Source: Patulibacter sp.
GTDB lineage: Bacteria > Actinomycetota > Thermoleophilia > Solirubrobacterales > Solirubrobacteraceae
NCBI RefSeq assembly: GCF_030655195.1
Contig: NZ_JAURWA010000112.1
Location: forward strand, 1-45,769
Reading direction: 5' to 3'
DNA length: 45,769 nucleotides
Shown piece after piece: positions 1 to 7,785 of this stretch (position 1 is the first letter of the stretch; each line of letters opens with the position of its first letter). The notes under the pieces were generated by a model. It was not told the origin of the DNA. It worked only from the letters and a program-made list of their open reading frames with translations, and did not search any database. The translations under genes were made by a program, and so were the position numbers.

Positions 1-98
1 ATGTTCTCGAGCACGGTGCGGGAGGTGTCGAGGGTCTCGTGCTCCTGGGCGTAGTAGCCGAGCTTGAGTCCGTGGCCCGGCACGACCTCGCCGGGCAC
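1..98 (-). pseudogene. ABC-F ATPase fragment, incomplete at both ends
   Basis: Read on the minus strand this stretch encodes GEVVPGHGLKLGYYAQEHE, followed by a TVLEN segment. That matches the part of the second ATPase domain of ABC-F proteins that follows Walker A (the GYYAQEH and TVLEN region). The reading frame stays open upstream to about base 240, but the 45 codons there do not look like ABC-F and contain no Walker A (GxNGxGKTT), which should sit about 25 residues earlier. The only nearby start is a GTG at 96-98. The rest of the gene would lie to the left of the window. Either this is a 5'-truncated remnant or a rearranged gene; the window edge prevents a decision. Confidence 0.4.
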
Positions 99-258
99 GC
101 GTCCGGCGACCGACGCGCGCCGTACCCCGGACGAGAGCACCCGGCGCACCCCGCACCGACCGCGCCGGACCGCCCACGAGGGTCGTCCGGGCGGGGTTGC
201 GTGACGTTCGACGGGGACCTCAAGAGCGAGCCCCGACCGTCCGATACGTGGACCACCG

Positions 259-510
259 ATGCAATCCTGCGACACCCACGAGCTGCACGAGCTGCTGGAC
301 TCCGTCCCGGACACCCGTGACGTGATCGTGCGTCGGGCGGACGCCGAGGACCTCGCCCAGGCGATCTGGGAGGCCGCTCGCGACGACGCGCTCGACGCCT
401 GGACCCGGTGGGCCCGCCGCCCCGGCGTCGGGCCGTGGGCGGCCTACCTCGCCGCCCGGGACCGCGAGGACGCCGCGGTGGCGGCCCTGCGGTCCGCCGT
501 CGTCGCCTGA
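259..510 (+). CDS. Small hypothetical protein (83 aa)
   Basis: The ORF begins with ATG and shows the strong G/C third-position bias of the neighbouring real genes. The product is mostly helical, acidic and Ala/Arg-rich, with a Trp cluster in its second half (WEAARDD, AWTRWARR, GPWAAYLAA). There is no signal peptide, membrane segment or cysteine pattern. I do not recognise the family. A TACGTG sequence ends 8 bases before the ATG and could be a weak -10 box. It lies alone, convergent with the SCO gene. Confidence 0.55.
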   Translation: MQSCDTHELHELLDSVPDTRDVIVRRADAEDLAQAIWEAARDDALDAWTRWARRPGVGPWAAYLAARDREDAAVAALRSAVVA

Positions 511-547
511 CGCGCCGCCGGCGCTCGGCAACGCCCGCCGCGTCCGC

Positions 548-1183
548 TCAGCGGGCGCTGGGCGTGGCCCGGTCCTGCACGGCGCGCACGTCGTGGGCCA
601 GGTCCGAGGACGTCAGCTTGTCGACGGGGAAGGTGACCTGCTGCCGTCCCTGCGCGTCCAGCACGAGGACGACCGCGGAGTGCTCGAAGCCCTCGCCCTG
701 GGGGAGCACGGCGTAGCTCTTCCAGATCGGCGCGAGCTGGGCGCGGGTGCCGAGCACGAACTGCGCCCGACCGCGCAGGCGCATCTTGTTCAGGAACTGC
801 TGCGCCGTGGCCTTCGTGTCGTTCTTCGGGTCGACGCTCACGATGATCGTCGGCACGTCCTCGCCGAGGTCGTCGAGGCTCTGCGCGATCTGCCGGGCCG
901 TCGCCGGGCAGGTGTCCTCGCAGGTGCTGTACATGAAGGTGAGGATGACCGGGCGGCCGCGCAGGCCGGCGAGCGATGTCGGACGCCCGTCCTGGTCGGC
1001 GAGGCGGAACCCGGGGGCCGCGGCCCCGACCCCGCGGGAGCCCTTGAACGGCGACCCGGCCTGCTGGATGCCGTCGTCCGCGCCGTCGCCGGAGCCGCCG
1101 GGACGGGCCAGGACGAGCACGACGAGCACGCCGAGGACCACGACGGCGGTCGTCATCAGGGAGAGTCTGAGGCGAGCGTTCAC
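548..1183 (-). CDS. SCO1/SenC/PrrC-family copper protein
   Basis: About 211 aa. An N-terminal membrane anchor (MTTAVVVLGVLVVLVLA region) is followed by a thioredoxin-fold domain with the SCO copper site: CEDTCP (CxxxCP) and a distal His in GFEHSA. SCO proteins deliver copper to the CuA centre of cytochrome c oxidase subunit II outside the membrane; a ctaC gene with an intact CuA site lies at 39.5 kb. Two GTG starts are possible, at 1189 and 1183. I prefer 1183 because a TACCCT box (minus strand, 1193-1198) ends 9 bases before it, the spacing seen for other genes here, but only 3 bases before 1189. It is divergent from moeZ. Confidence 0.85.
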   Translation of the reverse strand: MNARLRLSLMTTAVVVLGVLVVLVLARPGGSGDGADDGIQQAGSPFKGSRGVGAAAPGFRLADQDGRPTSLAGLRGRPVILTFMYSTCEDTCPATARQIAQSLDDLGEDVPTIIVSVDPKNDTKATAQQFLNKMRLRGRAQFVLGTRAQLAPIWKSYAVLPQGEGFEHSAVVLVLDAQGRQQVTFPVDKLTSSDLAHDVRAVQDRATPSAR

Positions 1184-1291
1184 GACCACCCGAGGGTAGT
1201 CGCTCGACGATCCGGGCCGCGCCGAGCGGGCCGACGACCGGTGACGACGTCGCAGCCCCGTCGAGGCCCGGAGCCGGGATCTCCGGGGCGC

Positions 1292-1310
1292 TACACTTTG
1301 TAAAGCAAGG
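1292..1310 (+). promoter_or_regulatory. moeZ promoter: TACACT -10 box and CTTTGTAAAG dyad
   Basis: TACACT at 1292-1297 fits a -10 element. It runs into the short dyad CTTTGTAAAG (CTTT-GT-AAAG), an AT-rich island in very GC-rich DNA. The 9-mer TTTGTAAAG recurs in the trxB upstream region on the minus strand. A start site near 1303 would give a leader of about 35 bases carrying a 7-codon ORF. Binding by a regulator is inference. Confidence 0.5.
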
Positions 1311-1317
1311 AAACCCT

Positions 1318-1341
1318 ATGGACCTTCAGGTGAAGCCATGA
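1318..1341 (+). CDS. 7-codon upstream ORF coupled to moeZ
   Basis: ATG at 1318 encodes MDLQVKP. Its TGA (1339-1341) overlaps the moeZ ATG (1338-1340) as ATGA. This is the arrangement expected for a coupled leader peptide, although chance cannot be excluded for so short an ORF. No Cys or repeated regulatory codon is present, so a classical attenuation peptide is not supported. Confidence 0.35.
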   Translation: MDLQVKP

Positions 1342-2528
1342 CCCCCTCGGGAGCGGAGTTCGTCCGCCAGATCAAGGGCCAGATCGAGGAAGTCGATCCG
1401 GCGCAGGTCCACGACGTGCTGTGGGACGAGAACGTCGTCCTCGTCGACGTCCGCGAGAGCGACGAGGTCGCGGCGGGCAAGCTGCCCGGCGCGGTCCACG
1501 TGCCCCGCGGATTCCTCGAGTCGCGCATCGACGGCGCCGTCGGGGACCGCTCCAAGCGGGTCGTCCTCTACTGCGCCTCGGGCAACCGCTCGGCACTGGC
1601 GGCGCGCACGCTGAAGGAGGACCTGGGCTACGACAACGTCGAGTCCATGACCGGCGGCTACACGCTGTGGAAGGACCGCGGCTACGAGGTCGACGTCCCC
1701 CGCACGCTCTCCGCCGAGCAGCGCGAGCGCTACAGCCGCCACATCCTCATCAACGAGGTCGGCCTCGAGGGCCAGATCAAGCTGATCGACTCGAAGGTGC
1801 TGCTGATCGGCGCCGGCGCGCTGGGCTCGCCGAACGCGCTGTACCTCGCAGCCGCCGGCATCGGGACGATCGGCATCGTCGACGACGACGTCGTCGACCT
1901 GTCGAACCTGCAGCGCCAGGTCGCCCACGGCACGTCGACGATCGGCACGCCGAAGGTCGAGTCCGCCGCCAAGCGGATCAACGACCTCAACCCGGACGTC
2001 ACGGTCGTCCAGCACCAGCAGCGGCTCGACGCCGACTCGGTGCTCGAGCTGTTCAAGGGCTACGACGTCATCGTCGACGGGACCGACAACTTCCCGACGC
2101 GCTACCTGATCAACGACGCGGCGGTCCGGTTGAACAAGCCGGTCGTCTCCGCCGCGATCCTCGGCTTCGAGGCGCAGCTGTCGGTCTTCGACACCTCGCA
2201 CCCCGACGGCCCCTGCTACCGCTGCCTCTTCCCGGTCCCGCCGCCCGCCGAGCTGGCCCCGTCCTGCGGTGCCAACGGCGTCCTCGGCGTCCTGCCGGGC
2301 ACCGCCGGGCTGCTCCAGGCCACCGAGGTCATCAAGCTCATCATCGGCGTCGGCGACTCGCTCCGCGGCCGCCTGCTGATGTACGACGCACTGGCCGCCG
2401 AGTTCAACGAGGTCAAGGTCCGCAAGGACCCGGAGTGCCCCGTGTGCTCCCGCGACCGCGACTCGATCTCCGACGACGAGATGGGCGTCTTCCCCGACTA
2501 CGAGGCGTTCTGCGCCGCGGCGGGCTAG
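1338..2528 (+). CDS. moeZ: MoeZ-type sulfurtransferase: N-terminal rhodanese + ThiF/MoeB E1-like adenylyltransferase
   Basis: 396 aa. Residues about 20-118 form a rhodanese domain with active-site Cys79 in YCASGNRS. Residues about 125-370 form a MoeB/ThiF domain: GAGALGS nucleotide loop at 158-164, DDD at 182-184, and zinc pairs CYRC (293/296) and CPVC (367/370). The family adenylates the C-terminal glycine of a ubiquitin-like protein and converts it to a thiocarboxylate, with sulfur passed through the rhodanese Cys. The partner is almost certainly CysO, which starts 13 bases downstream. The domain order is the reverse of canonical MoeZ/Uba4/MOCS3, where rhodanese is C-terminal. It could also serve other ThiS/MoaD proteins elsewhere in the genome. 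Confidence 0.9.
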   Translation: MTPSGAEFVRQIKGQIEEVDPAQVHDVLWDENVVLVDVRESDEVAAGKLPGAVHVPRGFLESRIDGAVGDRSKRVVLYCASGNRSALAARTLKEDLGYDNVESMTGGYTLWKDRGYEVDVPRTLSAEQRERYSRHILINEVGLEGQIKLIDSKVLLIGAGALGSPNALYLAAAGIGTIGIVDDDVVDLSNLQRQVAHGTSTIGTPKVESAAKRINDLNPDVTVVQHQQRLDADSVLELFKGYDVIVDGTDNFPTRYLINDAAVRLNKPVVSAAILGFEAQLSVFDTSHPDGPCYRCLFPVPPPAELAPSCGANGVLGVLPGTAGLLQATEVIKLIIGVGDSLRGRLLMYDALAAEFNEVKVRKDPECPVCSRDRDSISDDEMGVFPDYEAFCAAAG

Positions 2529-2541
2529 GGTCCCGCACCTC

Positions 2542-2820
2542 ATGGCCACGATTCGCATCCCCCCGGTCCTGCGCCCGTCCGTCGGCGGCGAGCGCCAGGT
2601 GACGGCCGACGGCGCCGACGTCGGCGAGGTCCTCAAGGCCCTCGTCGCGTCGCACGAGGAGCTGGGCACCCAGCTCTTCGGTGCCGACGGCGAGCTCAAC
2701 CGGTTCGTCAACGTGTACCTCAACGACGAGGACGTCCGCGTCCTCGACGGTCTGGACACCAAGGTCGGCGACGCCGACACGCTCCAGATCCTGCCGGCCA
2801 TGGCCGGCGGCGCCGCCTGA
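2542..2820 (+). CDS. cysO: CysO-like sulfur carrier protein (ubiquitin fold)
   Basis: 92 aa. Close in layout to mycobacterial CysO: RFVNVYLNDEDVR in the middle and ILPAMAGG near the end. CysO is a ubiquitin-like carrier whose terminal Gly is turned into a thiocarboxylate that CysM uses as the sulfur donor for cysteine. Here the diglycine at 89-90 is followed by two extra alanines (GGAA then stop), so it cannot be activated until they are removed. A JAMM peptidase (mec) lies 5.3 kb downstream. ATG start 13 bases after the moeZ stop; TAGGGT at 2526-2531 may be an internal promoter. Confidence 0.9.
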   Translation: MATIRIPPVLRPSVGGERQVTADGADVGEVLKALVASHEELGTQLFGADGELNRFVNVYLNDEDVRVLDGLDTKVGDADTLQILPAMAGGAA

Positions 2821-2821
2821 C

Positions 2822-2850
2822 GGAGGCGGGCCCACCCGGGGCCCGCCTCC
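2822..2850 (+). terminator. Hairpin terminator after cysO
   Basis: A perfect 12-bp stem (GGAGGCGGGCCC / GGGCCCGCCTCC) with a 5-base loop starts one base after the cysO stop. There is no T-tract, as is common in very GC-rich actinobacteria. It separates moeZ-cysO from aarF. The remaining DNA to 2990 is GC-rich with no gene visible. Confidence 0.6.
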
Positions 2851-2990
2851 CCACCCGGCCCGCGCGCGGTCCCGGGCAGGCCGCACGCGCGGCCCCCGGT
2901 CCGTGCGGGCCGACCTGCCCGGTCGGGGCACACGCCGACCACGCCCCCGGCGCGTGACCCGTTCCTGATTGGGCCCTCATGGTCGGCGGG

Positions 2991-2996
2991 TACCTT
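2991..2996 (+). promoter_or_regulatory. -10 box of aarF (leaderless)
   Basis: TACCTT ends 6 bases before the GTG start of aarF at 3003, and no Shine-Dalgarno is visible. This spacing implies that the transcript starts at or next to the start codon. Confidence 0.5.
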
Positions 2997-3002
2997 CAGT
3001 AG

Positions 3003-4562
3003 GTGCCCGACGGACCGAACGAGACCTCCCCCGAAGCCGCCGGGGAGCTCCCGACCGGCCGCGTCGCGCGCACGGCGCGGGTCGGACGCCTCGTCGCCGG
3101 TCAGGGACTGCGGTGGTCCGGCATGCGCGCGGCCAACAAGGTCCGCTCGCCGGAGCGCGCCGAGGAGGCCCGTTCCGACCGCACCGCCAAGCTCGTGGGC
3201 CAGCTGGTCGACCAGCTCGGCCAGATGCGCGGTGCCGCGATGAAGATCGGGCAGATCCTCTCGATGGTCGAGTTCGACGGGCTGCCCGAGGAGCAGCGGG
3301 GCGAGCTCCAGGCGAAGCTCGCGAAGCTCCGCGACGACGTCCCGCCCGTCCCGTTCCGCAAGCTCGAGAAGCTCATGCGCGAGGAGTTCGGCGGTCCGCT
3401 CTCCGAGGTCTTCTCGTCGTTCGAGGAGGAGGCCTTCGCGGCGGCCTCGATCGGGCAGGTCCACCGCGCCACCACGCTCGACGGCCAGGACGTCGTCGTC
3501 AAGGTCCAGTACCCGGGGGTGGCCGAGGCCGTCGAGACCGACCTGCGCAACGCGATGCTGCTGCTGCCGCTCGTCAAGCGCCTCGCCCCGGGCCTCGACG
3601 CCAAGGCGCTCGCCGAGGAGCTCCGCGAGCGGATCTCGGAGGAGCTCGACTACGAGCTCGAGGCGCAGAACCACCGCCGCATCGAGCGGCTCTACCGCGG
3701 GCACCCGTTCGTCCGCATCCCCAAGGTCCTGACGGAGCTCTCGACCCGCCGGGTCCTCGTCTCGGAGTACGTCGAGGGGCAGCGCTTCGAGGAGGTCCGC
3801 CGCCTGGACCAGGACGAGCGCGACCGCTACGGCGAGATCGTCGTCCGCTTCTTCTTCGGCCTGCTGTTCCGCGAGGGCATCGCGCTGGGGGACCCGCACC
3901 CGGGCAACTACCTGCGCTGCGCCGACGGCAAGGTCTGCTTCCTCGACTTCGGGCTGCTGCGCGACGTCTCGCCCGCCTACCTCGACGGCGAGCGCGCGAT
4001 CGCCGCCGCCGCCCGCGACGCCGATGCGGAGGGGCTCCGCCAGGCCCTGATCTCCACGGGCTACCTGCCGCCGGAGCGCGCGGCCGAGATGGACGGCGAC
4101 CTCGTCCTGCGTCTCATGCGGGCGATGGCCGGGTGGTACGCGGTGGCCGGCGAGCGGCGCTTCGGGGGCGACGCCGGCGACCCGCGGGTGTGGACGACGC
4201 CGGAGGGCGAGGACGGCGCCGTCGGAGGCTTCGCGCCCGGAGCGGTCGCCGCGGTCGGCGACGCGGCCCCGGGGGAGGACCCGGCGACCGCCGCACCCGC
4301 GGCTCCGGCCGAGCGCGACCGCGCCGCCGACCGCGCCCAGATGAAGGCCGTCCGCGCGGAGGCCAACCGCTTCACCCTGCCCTCCGAGGCCGTGCTGACC
4401 CGCCGCATGTTCGACGTCGTCGCGATCGTCCTCGGCCAGCTGCGCGCCGGCGCGGACTGGGGCGGGATCGTGGGCGAGGTCCTCTACGGGATGGGGCCCG
4501 TGACGCCGCTGGGCGAGGACGAGGCGGGCTTCTTCGCGGGTTCGGAGCCGATCCGGAGCTGA
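3003..4562 (+). CDS. ABC1/AarF/UbiB-family atypical kinase
   Basis: 519 aa with the full UbiB-type motif set: KIGQ (81-84), Ala-rich loop AAASIGQVHRA (about 146-156), VVVKVQYPG with Lys167, DPHPGN (297-302) and DFG (315-317). These proteins are atypical kinases or ATPases linked to isoprenoid-quinone or lipid metabolism. Residues about 390-450 are a low-complexity Gly/Ala/Asp/Pro segment not part of the fold. No strong C-terminal membrane anchor is obvious. The GTG start is chosen because of the TACCTT box just upstream. The target molecule cannot be told from sequence. Confidence 0.85.
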   Translation: MPDGPNETSPEAAGELPTGRVARTARVGRLVAGQGLRWSGMRAANKVRSPERAEEARSDRTAKLVGQLVDQLGQMRGAAMKIGQILSMVEFDGLPEEQRGELQAKLAKLRDDVPPVPFRKLEKLMREEFGGPLSEVFSSFEEEAFAAASIGQVHRATTLDGQDVVVKVQYPGVAEAVETDLRNAMLLLPLVKRLAPGLDAKALAEELRERISEELDYELEAQNHRRIERLYRGHPFVRIPKVLTELSTRRVLVSEYVEGQRFEEVRRLDQDERDRYGEIVVRFFFGLLFREGIALGDPHPGNYLRCADGKVCFLDFGLLRDVSPAYLDGERAIAAAARDADAEGLRQALISTGYLPPERAAEMDGDLVLRLMRAMAGWYAVAGERRFGGDAGDPRVWTTPEGEDGAVGGFAPGAVAAVGDAAPGEDPATAAPAAPAERDRAADRAQMKAVRAEANRFTLPSEAVLTRRMFDVVAIVLGQLRAGADWGGIVGEVLYGMGPVTPLGEDEAGFFAGSEPIRS

Positions 4563-4606
4563 TCCGGCACGGCCCGGCACCCACCGGGCCGTGGTCGTAG
4601 GGCAGC

Positions 4607-6730
4607 ATGGAGGACGTGGTCACCGCGACGGACATCCCCCTCGCTGACGAGGCGCTCGGACGCCTCCGGCAGCTCACCGGCAACCCGGACGCCGTCTTCC
4701 GAGAGCATCAGCTCGACGCGGTCTCCGATCTGGTGGAGGACCGGGCCCGGGTGCTCTGCGTCCAGCGGACGGGGTGGGGCAAGAGCGCCGTCTACTTCGT
4801 CGCCACCGCGCTCCTGCGCGCCCGCGGCGCCGGGCCGACGCTGATCGTCTCGCCGCTGCTGTCGCTCATGCGCAACCAGCTGCAGGCCGCGGAGTCGATG
4901 GGGCTGCGGGCCCACACGATCAACTCGACCAACGCCGGGGAGTGGGCCGAGATCGAGCGCCTGATCGAGGCGGACGAGGTCGACCTGCTCCTGATCGGGC
5001 CGGAGCGCCTGAACGCCGACCGCTTCCGCGAGCGCCTGCTGCCGGTGGTCGCCGCCCGCACCGGCCTCCTCGTGATCGACGAGGCGCACTGCGTCTCCGA
5101 CTGGGGGCACGACTTCCGGCCGGACTACCGCCGCATCAAGGACGTGCTGGCCAACCTGCCGTCCGACGCCGCCGTGCTCGGCACGACGGCGACGGCCAAC
5201 GACCGCGTGGTCGCCGACGTCGTGGAGCAGCTCACCGCACCGGCCGGCGCCGACGGGACGGCGGACCCGGCGGCGCTGCGCACCTACCGCGGCTCGCTCG
5301 CCCGGACCAGCCTGCGCCTGGAGACCGTCGAGCTGCCGCACCCGGCCGAGCGCCTCGCCTGGCTGGTCGAGCACCTCAGCGGCCCCGACGCGCTCGAGGG
5401 CTCGGGCATCGTCTACGCCCTGACGGTCGCGGACGCCGAGCAGGTGGCGGCGTTCCTGAAGGACCAGGGCATCGCGGCGGCGGCCTACACGGGTCAGCAG
5501 GCCTCCGAGGACCGCATCGCGCTGGAGGAGCGCCTGCAGCACGACGACGTCAAGGTCGTCGTCGCCACCAGCGCGCTGGGCATGGGCTACGACAAGCCCG
5601 ACCTCGGGTTCATCGTCCACTACCAGGCGCCCGGCTCCGTGGTGGCGTACTACCAGCAGGTCGGCCGTGCGGGCCGTGGCGTGGACCACGCCGAGGTCGT
5701 GCTGCTGCGCGGGGCCGAGGACCGCCGCATCCAGGACTTCTTCATCACCCAGGCGTTCCCGAGCGCCGAGCGCGTCGCCGAGGTCCGGGAGGTGCTCCGG
5801 GAGGCGGGGGAGGCCGGCGCGACGACGCGCGAGGTCCAGGCGCAGGTCAACCTCGGGCTCACGCGGCTGGAATCGATGCTCAAGGTGCTCGACGTCGAGG
5901 GCGCGGTCTGGCGCTCGCACGGTCGGTGGGGCCACGTCGAGGGGGCGGACTGGACCTACGACGAGGAGCGCTACGCCCACGTCACGCAGCTGCGCCGGGC
6001 CGAGCAGGACGCGATGGCGGCCTTCGGCACGGACGGGCGCTGCCTGATGCGTGCGCTGCAGGAGGAGCTCGACGACCCCGACGCGGGGGACTGCGGCCGC
6101 TGCGCGGTCTGCACCGCCCCGCGCTACGGCGAGGCCCCGGACCGCGAGCTCGTGCGGGCCGGGCAGACCGCGCTGCGGTCGCGGCCGGTCTCGTTCGATC
6201 CCAAGCGGATGGCGCCCGAGGCCGGCAGCGGCACGATGCGCAAGATCCCCGAGGCCGCCAGGACCGACGCCGGACGGGCGCTCGCCCGCCGCGGCGATGC
6301 CGGCTGGGACGCCCAGGTCCGCGCCGAGCTCGAGTCCGGTCGGCTGGGCGACGACGTCGTCGAGGCTCTGGCGGAGCTCGTGCGGGGCTGGGGCGTGCGC
6401 CCCGAGTGGGTCACGGCGGTGCCCTCGCGGCGCCCCCAGGACCCGGTGTCCGACGTCGCCGAACGGCTCGCGGCGGCGCTCGAGCTGCCGTGGGTGGCGA
6501 CCGTGGGCCGGCGCGAGGACCGGCCCCGGCAGGCGGGCCAGCGGGGTGCCGCGCAGCAGGCGGCGAACGTCCGCGGGGCCTTCGCCGTCACGGCGGACCC
6601 GCCCGCCGGTCGGTGCCTGCTCGTGGACGACCTGCGGCAGAGCGGGTGGACCCTCGCGATGGTCGGCGGCCAGCTCCGCAGGCGAGGCGCCGGCCCGGTC
6701 TCGCCGCTGGTCCTCAGCACGACGAACTGA
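4607..6730 (+). CDS. recQ: RecQ-family DNA helicase fused to a phosphoribosyltransferase domain
   Basis: 707 aa. N-terminal helicase core: Walker A RTGWGKS (54-60), DEAH (158-161) with HCVSDWGHDFRPDY, motif III TTATAN, and motif VI QQVGRAGRG. A Cys cluster (CLM...CGRCAVC) near residues 480-505 matches the RecQ zinc site. The last ~150 residues end in LLVDDLRQSGWT (about 671-682), the PRPP-binding loop of type I phosphoribosyltransferases, resembling ComF. RecQ unwinds DNA 3' to 5' in repair; the role of the PRTase part is unknown, but such fusions occur in actinobacteria. An ATG start is chosen. Confidence 0.85.
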   Translation: MEDVVTATDIPLADEALGRLRQLTGNPDAVFREHQLDAVSDLVEDRARVLCVQRTGWGKSAVYFVATALLRARGAGPTLIVSPLLSLMRNQLQAAESMGLRAHTINSTNAGEWAEIERLIEADEVDLLLIGPERLNADRFRERLLPVVAARTGLLVIDEAHCVSDWGHDFRPDYRRIKDVLANLPSDAAVLGTTATANDRVVADVVEQLTAPAGADGTADPAALRTYRGSLARTSLRLETVELPHPAERLAWLVEHLSGPDALEGSGIVYALTVADAEQVAAFLKDQGIAAAAYTGQQASEDRIALEERLQHDDVKVVVATSALGMGYDKPDLGFIVHYQAPGSVVAYYQQVGRAGRGVDHAEVVLLRGAEDRRIQDFFITQAFPSAERVAEVREVLREAGEAGATTREVQAQVNLGLTRLESMLKVLDVEGAVWRSHGRWGHVEGADWTYDEERYAHVTQLRRAEQDAMAAFGTDGRCLMRALQEELDDPDAGDCGRCAVCTAPRYGEAPDRELVRAGQTALRSRPVSFDPKRMAPEAGSGTMRKIPEAARTDAGRALARRGDAGWDAQVRAELESGRLGDDVVEALAELVRGWGVRPEWVTAVPSRRPQDPVSDVAERLAAALELPWVATVGRREDRPRQAGQRGAAQQAANVRGAFAVTADPPAGRCLLVDDLRQSGWTLAMVGGQLRRRGAGPVSPLVLSTTN

Positions 6731-6791
6731 CCCGCGAGCGGCGACGCGCCGCGTACGGCCCCGGTCGGTCGGGGCCGGGATCCGGCACGGC

Positions 6792-6797
6792 TACACT
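6792..6797 (+). promoter_or_regulatory. -10 box of cysM
   Basis: TACACT ends 9 bases before the cysM ATG, giving a leaderless or nearly leaderless transcript. The local GCTACACTT is the same as at the moeZ promoter (1291-1299). Confidence 0.5.
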
Positions 6798-6806
6798 TGG
6801 TGGCCC

Positions 6807-7781
6807 ATGGCGATGCCCCCTCTCGAGAACCGGCCGTGCGCGGGTCGCTACGGCGACATCGTGCAGTCGATCGGTCACACGCCGCTGATCGAGCTCAAGC
6901 GCCTGTCGCCCAAGCCCGGCGTGCGGATCTGGGCCAAGCTCGAGTCGGCCAACCCGACCGGCTCGGTCAAGGACCGCGTCGCCAAGGCGCTGATCGAGGA
7001 CGCGGAGGAGCGCGGGACGATCGGCCCGGACTCCGTCATCCTCGAGCCGACCTCCGGCAACACCGGCATCGCGCTGGCCATGATCTGCAGCCGCAAGGGC
7101 TACAAGCTCAAGGTCGTGATGCCCGACAACGTCACGCAGGAGCGCACCGACCTCCTGAAGATGTACGGCGCGGAGATCGTCTACTCCCCGGGCGACCAGG
7201 GCAGCAACGGCGCCGTCGCCATGGCCACCGAGATGGCCGCGTCGGACCCCAGGTACGTGATGCCGTACCAGTACGGCAACCCGGCCAACCCGCTGGCGCA
7301 CTACAACGGCACCGCGGTGGAGATCCTCGACGAGCTCGACGGCCAGGTCGACGCGTTCGTGGCCGGCCTGGGCACCGGCGGCACGCTGATGGGCAACGGC
7401 CGGCGCTTCAAGGAGGAGCTCGGCGACCGCGTCACGATCGTCGCCGCCGAGCCCATGCAGGGCGAGCCCGTGCAGGGCCTGCGGTCCCTCGACGACGGGT
7501 TCATCCCGCCGATCATCGACCTCTCGCTGCTGGACCGGAAGATCTTCGTCACCAACTCCGACGCGATCGTCTGGACGCGCAAGCTCCTCGACGAGGAGGG
7601 CCTCTTCGTCGGGGTCAGCTCCGGCGCGATCGCCCGCGTCGCCGTCCGCATCGCCAACGAGATGGACGAGGGCAACGTCGTCTTCATCGTCTGCGACGAC
7701 GGTTGGAAGTACCTCTCGTCGGGCATCTACACGCGCCCGATCGAAGAGATCAAGGACCTCGAATCTACGCTTTGGTGGTGA
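6807..7781 (+). CDS. cysM: CysM-type O-phosphoserine/CysO-dependent cysteine synthase
   Basis: 324 aa, PLP fold type II. PLP lysine is Lys55 in NPTGSVKDR; TSGNTGI and GLGTGGT phosphate and substrate loops are intact. The match to mycobacterial CysM is strong (WAKLE..NPTGS, YQYGNPAN, AGWKYLS-like GWKYLSSGIY, and a hydrophobic C-terminal end TLWW in place of QLWA). In that family an aminoacrylate is attacked by the CysO thiocarboxylate rather than by free sulfide. Presence of cysO, moeZ and mec nearby supports CysM over CysK. ATG at 6807; a second Met two codons later is possible. Confidence 0.9.
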   Translation: MAMPPLENRPCAGRYGDIVQSIGHTPLIELKRLSPKPGVRIWAKLESANPTGSVKDRVAKALIEDAEERGTIGPDSVILEPTSGNTGIALAMICSRKGYKLKVVMPDNVTQERTDLLKMYGAEIVYSPGDQGSNGAVAMATEMAASDPRYVMPYQYGNPANPLAHYNGTAVEILDELDGQVDAFVAGLGTGGTLMGNGRRFKEELGDRVTIVAAEPMQGEPVQGLRSLDDGFIPPIIDLSLLDRKIFVTNSDAIVWTRKLLDEEGLFVGVSSGAIARVAVRIANEMDEGNVVFIVCDDGWKYLSSGIYTRPIEEIKDLESTLWW

Positions 7782-7785
7782 CCTG

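Noticed and set aside
39..320. 93-aa plus-strand ORF at the left edge
   Set aside because: Overlaps the ABC-F fragment antisense, with Pro/Arg-rich composition typical of a shadow frame.
1326..4580. 1084-aa minus-strand open frame
   Set aside because: It lies antisense to moeZ, cysO and aarF, whose conserved domains are certain. Long antisense frames are a by-product of very high GC.
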